Part shown: positions 5,734 through 11,172 of the stretch, piece after piece
How positions within the stretch are numbered: position 1 is the stretch's first letter
How the letters are laid out: each line of letters begins with the position of its first letter
NCBI GenBank assembly: GCA_030593425.1
Contig: JAUVHF010000042.1
Location: 1 to 11,172, forward strand
Direction of reading: 5' to 3'
DNA: 11,172 bases
Origin: Anaerolineales bacterium
GTDB taxonomy: Bacteria; Chloroflexota; Anaerolineae; UBA7937
Made by a program: the position numbers and the translations under genes
Notes under the pieces: model-generated
The model's input: only the letters and a program-made list of their open reading frames with translations
Told to the model about the DNA's origin: nothing
Databases searched by the model: none

Positions 5734-6525
5734 GTGCTTGCTAAGCGCGTCATCAGTGCCCTTGTCATGGCCCCCTTGATTTTGGGGGTCGTCTATCTGG
5801 GCGGACTCTGGTACTGGGCCTTGGTGACAGTGGTGGCTATGCTGGCCGGGTACGAATATCTGCGCTTGGTCTCTCAAAAGGGAGAGAGGGCGGACTACCC
5901 CTTGACCGTGCTCTTTATCCTCCTTATCATGGTTGGGGCGCTCTACCCCTCTTGGGCACTGATACGGGGCGGTATGACCTTACTTCTGGCTTTCTCTCTC
6001 CTCTGGCAGATGGCCCGAAAGGGCGGGCATCTCCCGGTGGTGGGTTGGGCTCTCAGCCTGGGGGGAGCCTTTTACGTGGGGTTCCTTTTGAGCCATTTCG
6101 TCTCTCTGCGGGCTCTCCCCAGAGGGTTAGAATGGACGCTTCTGGCCTTCTTTCCCGCTTGGGCCAACGATACCGGGGCCTATTTTGCGGGCCGGTGGAT
6201 AGGAGAGCATCCCTTCGCTCCTCGCATCAGCCCCCAGAAGACCTGGGAGGGGAGCATAGGGGGCTGGATATCGGGGATAGCGGTGGGCACCCTCATGGGA
6301 GCGGTCTTGAGGTTGCCGCTCCTGCACGCCTCTCTTTTGGGTTTGATTATCAGTCTAGCGGCCACAGGAGGCGACTTGGTGGAGTCGATGTTCAAACGGT
6401 GGGCGGGGGTAAAAGACTCAGGGCGGCTGATCCCGGGCCATGGGGGGGTGCTGGACCGGATCGATAGCCTCCTCTTTTCGGTGGTTGCGGTTTATTACTA
6501 TCTGATCTGGGTGATAAAAGTCTGA
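5734..6525 (+). CDS. cdsA: Phosphatidate cytidylyltransferase (CDP-diglyceride synthase)
   Basis: Integral membrane enzyme that turns phosphatidic acid and CTP into CDP-diacylglycerol, the precursor of bacterial phospholipids. The protein is 263 residues with about seven hydrophobic segments. The family's conserved regions are present: FPAWANDTGAYFAGRWIG (140-157), ISPQKTWEGSIGG (165-177), GDLVES (213-218) and the C-terminal signature KRWAGVKDSGRLIPGHGG followed by DRIDS, with the acidic residues expected for divalent metal binding. The GTG start lies five bases after the uppS stop with AAGG nine bases upstream. The usual next genes, dxr and rseP, are missing here; a sensor-like gene follows, overlapping by one base. 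Confidence 0.95.
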   Translation: MLAKRVISALVMAPLILGVVYLGGLWYWALVTVVAMLAGYEYLRLVSQKGERADYPLTVLFILLIMVGALYPSWALIRGGMTLLLAFSLLWQMARKGGHLPVVGWALSLGGAFYVGFLLSHFVSLRALPRGLEWTLLAFFPAWANDTGAYFAGRWIGEHPFAPRISPQKTWEGSIGGWISGIAVGTLMGAVLRLPLLHASLLGLIISLAATGGDLVESMFKRWAGVKDSGRLIPGHGGVLDRIDSLLFSVVAVYYYLIWVIKV

Positions 6526-8411
6526 TGGAGCAACTAGCGCTAGAGAGGGTCTTGGCCTTCGGCAACCTGATCCTCTCCTCTATCAACGTCATACTCGCTT
6601 TCTCCCTCCTGGTCTACATCCTCACTCATAACCTTCGCAACACGGTAGCCCGCTCTTTCTCTTCCCTTTTGGCCTTCGTCACTATCGTCCACGCCGCCGA
6701 CGTCGTACTCCTTAACGTGAGCACTGAGTCTGCCAAGTTCTTCTGGCTGAAGTTTCAGTGGTTGGGGATAGCCTTCATCCCGGCCGCCTACCTCCATTTC
6801 TCCGATGCGCTGCTCCGAACCACAAACTCCTTCTCTCGTCTGCGGCGAGGTCTTGTCATCTTCAGTTACCTTTTGGGGGCCCTTTTCTTCTCCCTTACCA
6901 TAAGAACCGCTCTGGTGGTGTGGGATGGTGTGCATACCCTTTGGGTCACCTACTTCAGGGCCGGGCCTCTCTTCTGGGCCTTCGCCCTCTACTTCTTCCT
7001 GGTGACCGGTTGGGGGGTTGTGAACACCTTTCGAGCCCGCCACCGGACCCTCACTCCGGCCTCCCGACGGCGGATGACCTACTTGACTATCTCCTTCGTC
7101 GCTCCCGCCCTGGGCGCTTTTCCTTACCTTCTTTTGGCTAGCCTCTCCACTCGTCTCTCTCCCATCTTTCTTCTCTCCTTCTCCCTCGTAGGGAGCGCGG
7201 GGATCGCGCTTATGACTGTGATATTGGGATACAGCGTGGCCTATCATGGGGTCTTGATGCCCGACCGGGTGGTGAAGCGAAGGCTAATAAACTACCTCCT
7301 CCGGGGCCCTTTAGTGGGAAGTTGCCTTCTCATCTTGATGCTGGTGATACCCCGGGTGGAGAGCATCCTGGGTCTTCCTCGAGATACGGTTCTCATCTTC
7401 GCTACGGTGCTGGGTATCGTTCTCCTACAGGTCACTATCAGCGCCGCCAGACCGCTTATCGATCTTCTGGTCTACCGTCGGGATAGGGCGGAGGTGGCTC
7501 GGATACGGGAGTTGGAGGATCGGCTCCTTACCACCACCGACCTGCAAGAGCTCCTGCAAAATATCCTTGCCGCTCTCTGCGATCTTTCACGAGTTCGTAC
7601 CGGTTTCGTAGTCACGCCTAGGGAAGATGGACTTCATTTAGAGGCGTTCTGTGGTTCTCAGGGGGGGGTCGACGCCTTCTTGGAATCGGAGGATCCAATT
7701 GGGTTGCTCGCCTTACCCTTTGAGGAAGGAGAAAGCCAGGGCTTTATGGATAAGGAAGGCTTCTGGCTCCTTCCCTTGCGCACGAAGTCGCGGGAGGGTA
7801 TGCTGGGGGTCCTAGGTGTGGAGGCGAGGCAGGAGGAGTTGACGGAGAGGGAGGAGGAGACGGCGCGGATGCTGGTTCACCAAGCGGAGTTGGCCTTGGA
7901 AGACCGGCAGTTGCAGCAAGGGGTCTTTGCGGTACTAGACCAGATCGCGCCGGAGATCCAGTCGATCCAACGTTGGCGAAGCACCCCTCGTTATGTGGGT
8001 TCCGCCGTCTTTCCGCCGGAGGAGAGCCCCATCTACACTCCCGATTTCAACAAGGTGGTGAAAGAGGCCCTGGCTCACTATTGGGGAGGCCCCAAACTCT
8101 TAGAGAGCCCCCTCCTCAAGATGGGGATAGTGCAGAGGGCCCTGGCGGAGAACGGATATGTTCCCACGAAGGCTCTCCGTTTGGTCCTGCGGGGGGCTAT
8201 CGAGGCCCTGAAGCCTCCAGAGGAGGAAAGGAGCCTCGCCGCCAGAGGGTGGGTACTCTACAATATCTTGGAGATGAAGTTCATCCGTGGCTGGCGCATG
8301 AGGGATATCGCCCAGCGTTTGGCCATGAGCGAGTCGGATCTCTACCGCAAGCAGCGGGTGGCCATCGATGCTGTAGCCCGGGTTCTCATCGATATGGAGG
8401 GGACAGAGTAG
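6525..8411 (+). CDS. Membrane sensor: ~9 TM segments, GAF-like region, C-terminal HTH-like domain, no kinase
   Basis: A 628-residue protein with no exact match I can name. Residues 1-315 hold about nine transmembrane segments (near 10-33, 43-64, 75-92, 108-131, 147-169, 184-207, 213-240, 260-276, 288-312). The first seven resemble the 7TM input module of some histidine kinases. A coiled helix (about 320-345) leads to a GAF-like region (about 340-465) ending in a long helix. The last part (about 503-625) contains YWGGPKLLESPLLKMGIVQRAL and a helix-turn-helix-like segment (RMRDIAQRLAMSESDLYRKQ, 591-610). I associate this C-terminal module with Chloroflexota regulators. No H-box, ATPase, cyclase or phosphodiesterase motif is seen, so it could be a membrane-tethered transcription regulator. 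The start overlaps the cdsA stop (TGATG) and has no strong ribosome-binding site, suggesting coupling. Confidence 0.85.
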   Translation: MEQLALERVLAFGNLILSSINVILAFSLLVYILTHNLRNTVARSFSSLLAFVTIVHAADVVLLNVSTESAKFFWLKFQWLGIAFIPAAYLHFSDALLRTTNSFSRLRRGLVIFSYLLGALFFSLTIRTALVVWDGVHTLWVTYFRAGPLFWAFALYFFLVTGWGVVNTFRARHRTLTPASRRRMTYLTISFVAPALGAFPYLLLASLSTRLSPIFLLSFSLVGSAGIALMTVILGYSVAYHGVLMPDRVVKRRLINYLLRGPLVGSCLLILMLVIPRVESILGLPRDTVLIFATVLGIVLLQVTISAARPLIDLLVYRRDRAEVARIRELEDRLLTTTDLQELLQNILAALCDLSRVRTGFVVTPREDGLHLEAFCGSQGGVDAFLESEDPIGLLALPFEEGESQGFMDKEGFWLLPLRTKSREGMLGVLGVEARQEELTEREEETARMLVHQAELALEDRQLQQGVFAVLDQIAPEIQSIQRWRSTPRYVGSAVFPPEESPIYTPDFNKVVKEALAHYWGGPKLLESPLLKMGIVQRALAENGYVPTKALRLVLRGAIEALKPPEEERSLAARGWVLYNILEMKFIRGWRMRDIAQRLAMSESDLYRKQRVAIDAVARVLIDMEGTE

Positions 8412-8417
8412 ATAGGA

Positions 8418-8921
8418 ATGGCTGGAATCACCCTCCGTCAAGGGGACATCACCCGTGAGGAGACGGAAGCGATCGTCAATGCGGCCCAAAGTTCCCTCTG
8501 GATGGGAGGTGGGGTGGCCGGAGCCATTAAGCGGGTTGGCGGTGGGGAGATAGAGGAAGAGGCGGTGAAGAAGGGGCCTATCTCTGTTGGGGAGGCGGTG
8601 GTCACCGGGGCGGGGAAGTTATCTTGTAAGTACGTGATCCACGCTGCGGTGATGGGGCCTGATCTAGTCACCGATGAGGAGAAGATCCGAGCGGCGACCA
8701 GAAACGGCCTCCTCCGAGCCGAGGAACTGGGCCTAAAGAGTATAGCCTTTCCCGCCCTGGGCACGGGGGTAGGGCGTTTCCCCTATTCGAAGGCCGCCGA
8801 GGTGATGATTCAAGAGGTGGGTGAGCATCTGGCAAAAGAATGCTCCTTAGAGGAGGTGGTCTTCGTCCTCTATGGGGAGGAGGCGTACCGAGCGTTTGAA
8901 AAGGTTATGGCCGACAGATGA
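8418..8921 (+). CDS. Macrodomain protein (ADP-ribose binding)
   Basis: A stand-alone macrodomain of 167 residues. Macrodomains bind ADP-ribose and relatives, and some remove ADP-ribose from proteins or deacetylate O-acetyl-ADP-ribose. Seen here: GDIT (9-12), IVNAAQSSL (19-27), the glycine loop MGGGVAGAI (29-37) and the phosphate loop FPALGTGVGRFP (111-122). Two positions differ from MacroD-type hydrolases: NAAN is NAAQ, and the Asp after the glycine loop (GGGVD) is Ala34. The protein may therefore be a binder or use another mechanism, closer to AF1521-like macrodomains. It begins six bases after the sensor gene, with no clear Shine-Dalgarno at the best distance. A decayed ADP-ribose pyrophosphatase lies 0.7 kb downstream. 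Confidence 0.93.
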   Translation: MAGITLRQGDITREETEAIVNAAQSSLWMGGGVAGAIKRVGGGEIEEEAVKKGPISVGEAVVTGAGKLSCKYVIHAAVMGPDLVTDEEKIRAATRNGLLRAEELGLKSIAFPALGTGVGRFPYSKAAEVMIQEVGEHLAKECSLEEVVFVLYGEEAYRAFEKVMADR

Positions 8922-8927
8922 ACTCTT

Positions 8928-8960
8928 GCCCCCATAGAGTGCCATCACATCTAGGGGGGC
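8928..8960 (+). terminator. Strong GC-rich hairpin after the macrodomain gene (possible terminator)
   Basis: Seven bases past the macrodomain stop, GCCCCC-A-TAGA (8928-8938) pairs with TCTA-G-GGGGGC (8950-8960): ten base pairs with one A-G mismatch and an 11-base loop. A smaller alternative, ACTCT/AGAGT (8922-8940), overlaps it. The U-run expected of a classical intrinsic terminator is absent (CGGTTATGTG follows), so this may be a weak terminator, an mRNA-stabilising end, or part of the structured leader that follows. Confidence 0.45.
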
Positions 8961-8999
8961 GGTTATGTGTGGAAGAGAAAGGATGCTGGGAGATAAACC

Positions 9000-9061
9000 C
9001 CGCTTGCTGCCCGGTATAGGAGGTTCATGAAGCGGAGATGCGCCAGGCTATCGCTGCCTGG
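9000..9061 (+). promoter_or_regulatory. Tandem hairpins in the LysM gene leader
   Basis: Two inverted repeats follow each other: CCGCTT (9000-9005) with AAGCGG (9030-9035), whose loop holds an AGGAGG Shine-Dalgarno and the ATG of a small ORF, and CCAGGC (9043-9048) with GCCTGG (9056-9061) around a seven-base loop. The first would hide the start site of the small ORF. The rest of the 8961-8999 gap shows no recognisable promoter. A regulatory leader is inferred; no named riboswitch is recognised. Confidence 0.35.
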
Positions 9062-9086
9062 GGCTCCTAGAAAGGAGAAGGGATGA
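9027..9086 (+). CDS. Possible 19-codon leader ORF coupled to the LysM gene
   Basis: ATG at 9027 follows an excellent AGGAGG (9018-9023), though the three-base spacing is short. The ORF reads MKRRCARLSLPGAPRKEKG and its TGA (9084-9086) overlaps the ATG of the LysM lipoprotein gene, an arrangement typical of translational coupling. The peptide is basic and resembles nothing I know. At this length chance is a serious alternative. Confidence 0.3.
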   Translation: MKRRCARLSLPGAPRKEKG

Positions 9087-9610
9087 AGAAGGCTCTTATG
9101 ATCTTGGTCATGCTCTCTATCGTCGGTTTGATTGGCTGTCAGCGGCCCAAGCCCCAGATTATCCTGCCCCAGGCCACCGAGCCGGTGAGTACACCTACCA
9201 CCGCTCCCCAGGTGACGGAGACGCCACTACTTGCCTCTCCCACCCCTACAGCCACGCTAGTAGCGACCCCTACCCCTTCACCCACCGCCACACCTGGAGT
9301 GACGGTCCATATCGTCTCCTGGGGAGAGACCCTCTTCTCCATCGCTCAGGCCTATGGGGTCTCTTGGGAGGCGCTGGCTGAGGCCAATGGGCTTACCTAC
9401 CCCTACCTCATATATGTGGGGCAAGAATTGGTTATCCCTGGGGTCGGGGAGGTGACGCCGGTCGCTGGCCAGGTGTACGTAGTGCAGTTCGGCGATACCC
9501 TCTTCTCTATCGCCCTGGCTTACGGTACATCTGTGGAGACCCTGGCTGAGGCCAATGGCCTCACCTATCCCTATACCATCTACGTGGGACAGAGGCTGGT
9601 CATCCCTTAG
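9083..9610 (+). CDS. LysM-repeat lipoprotein
   Basis: A 175-residue exported protein predicted to bind peptidoglycan. Residues 1-19 are a lipoprotein signal peptide (MKK, hydrophobic core, lipobox LIGC with C19 as the lipidated residue). A Thr/Pro/Ala-rich flexible linker (about 30-72) follows, then two LysM domains (75-119 and 131-175), each with the family's GDTLFSIA-like start and an IYVGQ.LVIP end. No catalytic domain is attached, so it could be an anchor or wall-sensing protein; LysM modules bind N-acetylglucosamine-containing glycans. The ATG has AAAGGAG about five bases upstream. Confidence 0.93.
   Translation: MKKALMILVMLSIVGLIGCQRPKPQIILPQATEPVSTPTTAPQVTETPLLASPTPTATLVATPTPSPTATPGVTVHIVSWGETLFSIAQAYGVSWEALAEANGLTYPYLIYVGQELVIPGVGEVTPVAGQVYVVQFGDTLFSIALAYGTSVETLAEANGLTYPYTIYVGQRLVIP
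9305..9607 (+). repeat. Duplicated LysM coding units
   Basis: The DNA for LysM 1 (9305-9439) and LysM 2 (9473-9607) is clearly homologous. Both units contain CTGGCTGAGGCCAATGG, and both code for LAEANGLTYPY. The similarity at the nucleotide level points to a fairly recent internal duplication. Confidence 0.8.
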
Positions 9611-9634
9611 AGCGAGAGGCGCTTGGGGAAAGAG

Positions 9635-9887
9635 GTGACCATCGCCAGTGAGCGGATGTATGAGGGCCGACTGATAGGGTTGAGGGTGGATACCGTTCGC
9701 CTCTCCGAGGGGAGGGTTACCCGCCGGGAGGTGCCGGAAGCCGACGGAGGCGGACGAGAGGATTGAAATATCCTGGCTTTCCTGGCCTCAGGTGTTAGGG
9801 ATGATCGATGGTGGGGAGATCGAGGATGGCAAAACCATCATCGGTCTCCTCGTTTTGTGGGCTAGAGGCGATAGCGTCCTTTCATAA
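9635..9887 (+). pseudogene. Internally deleted ADP-ribose pyrophosphatase (NudF-type Nudix) remnant
   Basis: From GTG 9635 the frame reads MTIASERMYEGRLIGLRVDT and on to RRE near 9730, matching the N-terminus of NudF-type ADP-ribose pyrophosphatases, and stops at TGA 9764. In the next frame, from about 9747, ERIEISWLSWPQVLGMIDGG followed by EIEDGKTIIGLL matches the C-terminal end of the same family and stops at TAA 9885. The central region with the Nudix box (GX5EX7REUXEEXGU) is missing, so roughly 95-110 codons and the frame have been lost. Intact members are around 180 residues. The product cannot be catalytic. A GGGGAAAGAG lies before the GTG, so the gene was once translated from there. 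A short expressed peptide is unlikely but not excluded. Confidence 0.8.
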
Positions 9888-9901
9888 AGAAGGGAGCAGG
9901 T

Positions 9902-10285
9902 ATGAACCCGCGGGATCGCAAATATGGCAAAGAACACGAGTGGGTGAGGCTTAAGGGGGGGCTCGCTACCGTCGGGCTCACCGACTATGCCCAAGACCAG
10001 TTGGGCGATATAGTCTATGTGGAGTTGCCGCCTCTGGGGGAGATCTTGACCCAGTTTGAACCCTTCGGGGTGGTGGAGTCGGTGAAAGCGGCCTCGGACC
10101 TCTATGCGCCTCTCAGTGGGGAGGTGTTGGAGGTGAACGAGGAGTTGAGTGACCACCCTGAGTTCGTCAACGAGGCTCCCTGTGGCAAGGGTTGGATGAT
10201 AAAAATCAAGCCTTCAGATACCTCCGAACTGGACAACCTCTTGACCGCCGAGGAGTACGAGGAGTACTTAGAAGGGCTCGAGTAG
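9902..10285 (+). CDS. gcvH: Glycine cleavage system H protein
   Basis: Lipoyl carrier of the glycine cleavage system: its lipoyl-lysine arm takes the aminomethyl group from the P protein to the T protein and then meets the L protein. The 127-residue length is standard. Motifs: KYGKEHEWVR (7-16), VGLTDYAQDQLGDIVYVELP (24-43) and the lipoylation site GVVESVKAASDLYAPLSGEV with K62 as the modified lysine. The ATG has AGGGAG about seven bases upstream. No gcvT is seen before it; the region upstream is the Nudix remnant. The next gene starts nine bases after the stop. Confidence 0.97.
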   Translation: MNPRDRKYGKEHEWVRLKGGLATVGLTDYAQDQLGDIVYVELPPLGEILTQFEPFGVVESVKAASDLYAPLSGEVLEVNEELSDHPEFVNEAPCGKGWMIKIKPSDTSELDNLLTAEEYEEYLEGLE

Positions 10286-10294
10286 GAGAATAAG

Positions 10295-10582
10295 GTGGAG
10301 AACGAGTTTAAGGAGGATTGGGGGTTCGTCGTCACCGTGACGGAAGCGAAGTCCGGTTGCCGGGCCGGTCATAAGGTGGGCGACAGATTCGAGTTCCAGT
10401 ACAGGACACCCTTGGGGCTATGTGGCGAGGCTTTTTGTGCCATGTATCCCCTCATCCATGCCCTGCGATTGGGCGCAGATCTAGTGACCTACGGTGAGGC
10501 AAAGGATCCAGACAGTACAACTTTCACCTGTCCAGACCACGCTTGGGTGACCTTCGAGGTTCGGAGGGTCCGCAGGGAGTAA
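10295..10582 (+). CDS. Small TIGR04076-family cysteine protein
   Basis: A 95-residue protein with the pattern of the uncharacterised TIGR04076 family: VTVTEAKSGCRAGHKVGDRF near the start, a middle GLCGEAFCAMYPLIHALRLGA and a late TCPDHAWVTFEVRRV. Four cysteines (C22, C43, C48, C79) are placed as in the family and could bind metal or act in redox chemistry; the function is not known. The GTG start has GGAGAA six bases upstream. It sits between gcvH and gcvPA with gaps of nine and three bases, so it is almost certainly co-transcribed with them, which suggests, but does not show, a link to glycine cleavage or one-carbon metabolism. Confidence 0.85.
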   Translation: MENEFKEDWGFVVTVTEAKSGCRAGHKVGDRFEFQYRTPLGLCGEAFCAMYPLIHALRLGADLVTYGEAKDPDSTTFTCPDHAWVTFEVRRVRRE

Positions 10583-10585
10583 GAG

Positions 10586-11172
10586 ATGGGCTACGTTCCC
10601 CATACCGAGGCCGATCGCCAAAGGATGCTCGAGGCCATAGGCGTCGATTCTATCGACAGGCTCTTTGAAGTTGTACCCCAGGAAAGTCGCTACCCCTCTC
10701 TTGATCTCCCCCCTGGTCTCTCGGAGATGGAGGTGGTGCGGCTCTTCCAAGGGTTGGCGGAAGAGAACGCGGATCTAGACCACCACCCTTGCTTCTTGGG
10801 TGCTGGGGCTTACCGTCATTTCATCCCTGCGGTGGTGGATCACGTTCTACGGCGGGGGGAGTTCTATACCGCTTATACCCCCTATCAACCGGAGGCCAGC
10901 CAAGGGACCTTGACCGCCATCTACGAGTATCAGAGCATGATCTGTGACCTCACGGGCATGGATGTGACTAACGCCTCCCTTTATGATGGGGCTTCAGCCG
11001 TGGCGGAGGCGGCCCTCATGGCCGCGCGTATCACCCGCCGCGAGGAGTTAGTTGTAGCCGGAAACGTCCATCCAGCCTACCGCCAGGTGCTTCGAACCTA
11101 TACTCAAGGCCTGGGGCTGCCCATAAGGGAGGTGGGGTACGACCACCAGGGCCGGGTGGACCTGGCTTCTGC
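10586..11172 (+). CDS. gcvPA: Glycine dehydrogenase (decarboxylating) subunit 1, 5' part
   Basis: N-terminal 195 residues of the alpha half of the split P protein; the gene continues past the window edge (the full family length is about 440-450 residues). It begins MGYVPHTEADRQRMLEAIGV, and shows FLGAGAYRHFIPAVVDHVL, EFYTAYTPYQPEASQGTL and CDLTGMDVTNASLYDGASAV, all typical of GcvPA. In this two-gene arrangement the PLP lysine lies in subunit 2 (gcvPB), expected just downstream. P protein decarboxylates glycine and loads the aminomethyl group onto GcvH, encoded two genes upstream. ATG follows AGGGAG by about seven bases and begins three bases after the previous stop. Confidence 0.96.
   Translation, partial: MGYVPHTEADRQRMLEAIGVDSIDRLFEVVPQESRYPSLDLPPGLSEMEVVRLFQGLAEENADLDHHPCFLGAGAYRHFIPAVVDHVLRRGEFYTAYTPYQPEASQGTLTAIYEYQSMICDLTGMDVTNASLYDGASAVAEAALMAARITRREELVVAGNVHPAYRQVLRTYTQGLGLPIREVGYDHQGRVDLAS

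Noticed and set aside
6540..7247. Long open frame of 235 codons on the minus strand
   Set aside because: It is antisense to the transmembrane part of the sensor gene, has a low-complexity Gly/Glu/Ser-rich translation with no recognisable domain, and is explained by codon bias on the other strand.
9635..9766. A functional 43-residue protein starting at GTG 9635
   Set aside because: The sequence matches only the N-terminal end of ADP-ribose pyrophosphatases, and the C-terminal end of the same family follows in another frame, so a broken gene explains it better.

Overview
The window looks like a moderately GC-rich bacterial chromosome, most likely from the Chloroflexota (Anaerolineae-like). This is inference. 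It rests on the short EF-Ts, several GTG starts, a Thr/Pro-linked LysM lipoprotein and, above all, the C-terminal domain of the membrane sensor at 6525-8411, which I associate with that phylum. No rRNA, tRNA, CRISPR array, insertion sequence or phage gene was seen.

Left part, minus strand (10-2075): a 524-residue protein made of a degenerate response-regulator receiver, a GAF domain, a long ERRxx pentapeptide repeat and a C-terminal elongation-factor-like beta-barrel. It has a very good sigma-70-type promoter with a hairpin at the predicted start site. Behind it lie about 200 bases of hairpin-rich non-coding DNA and then a small Trm112-family zinc protein. A divergent promoter region (about 2096-2147) separates this side from the plus-strand genes.

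Centre, plus strand (2119-8921): the conserved translation and envelope cluster rpsB-tsf-pyrH-frr-uppS-cdsA, with overlaps or gaps of 10 bases or fewer. It supplies ribosomal protein S2, EF-Ts, UMP kinase, ribosome recycling factor, undecaprenyl diphosphate synthase and CDP-diglyceride synthase. Overlapping the cdsA stop is a 628-residue membrane protein with about nine transmembrane segments, a GAF-like region and a C-terminal helix-turn-helix-like domain, but no kinase domain. A macrodomain protein follows, and a strong hairpin after it probably ends this block.

Right part, plus strand (8922-11172): a structured leader with a possible 19-codon ORF precedes a lipoprotein with two LysM repeats. 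Next is the wreck of a NudF-type ADP-ribose pyrophosphatase: its N- and C-terminal ends are recognisable in different frames, while the Nudix box is gone. The window closes with glycine-cleavage genes: gcvH, a small TIGR04076-type cysteine protein, and the 5' part of gcvPA, which runs off the end.

The points most worth a second look are the odd fusion at 10-1584, the kinase-less membrane regulator, the internally deleted Nudix gene close to a macrodomain with altered active-site residues, and several structured non-coding stretches.
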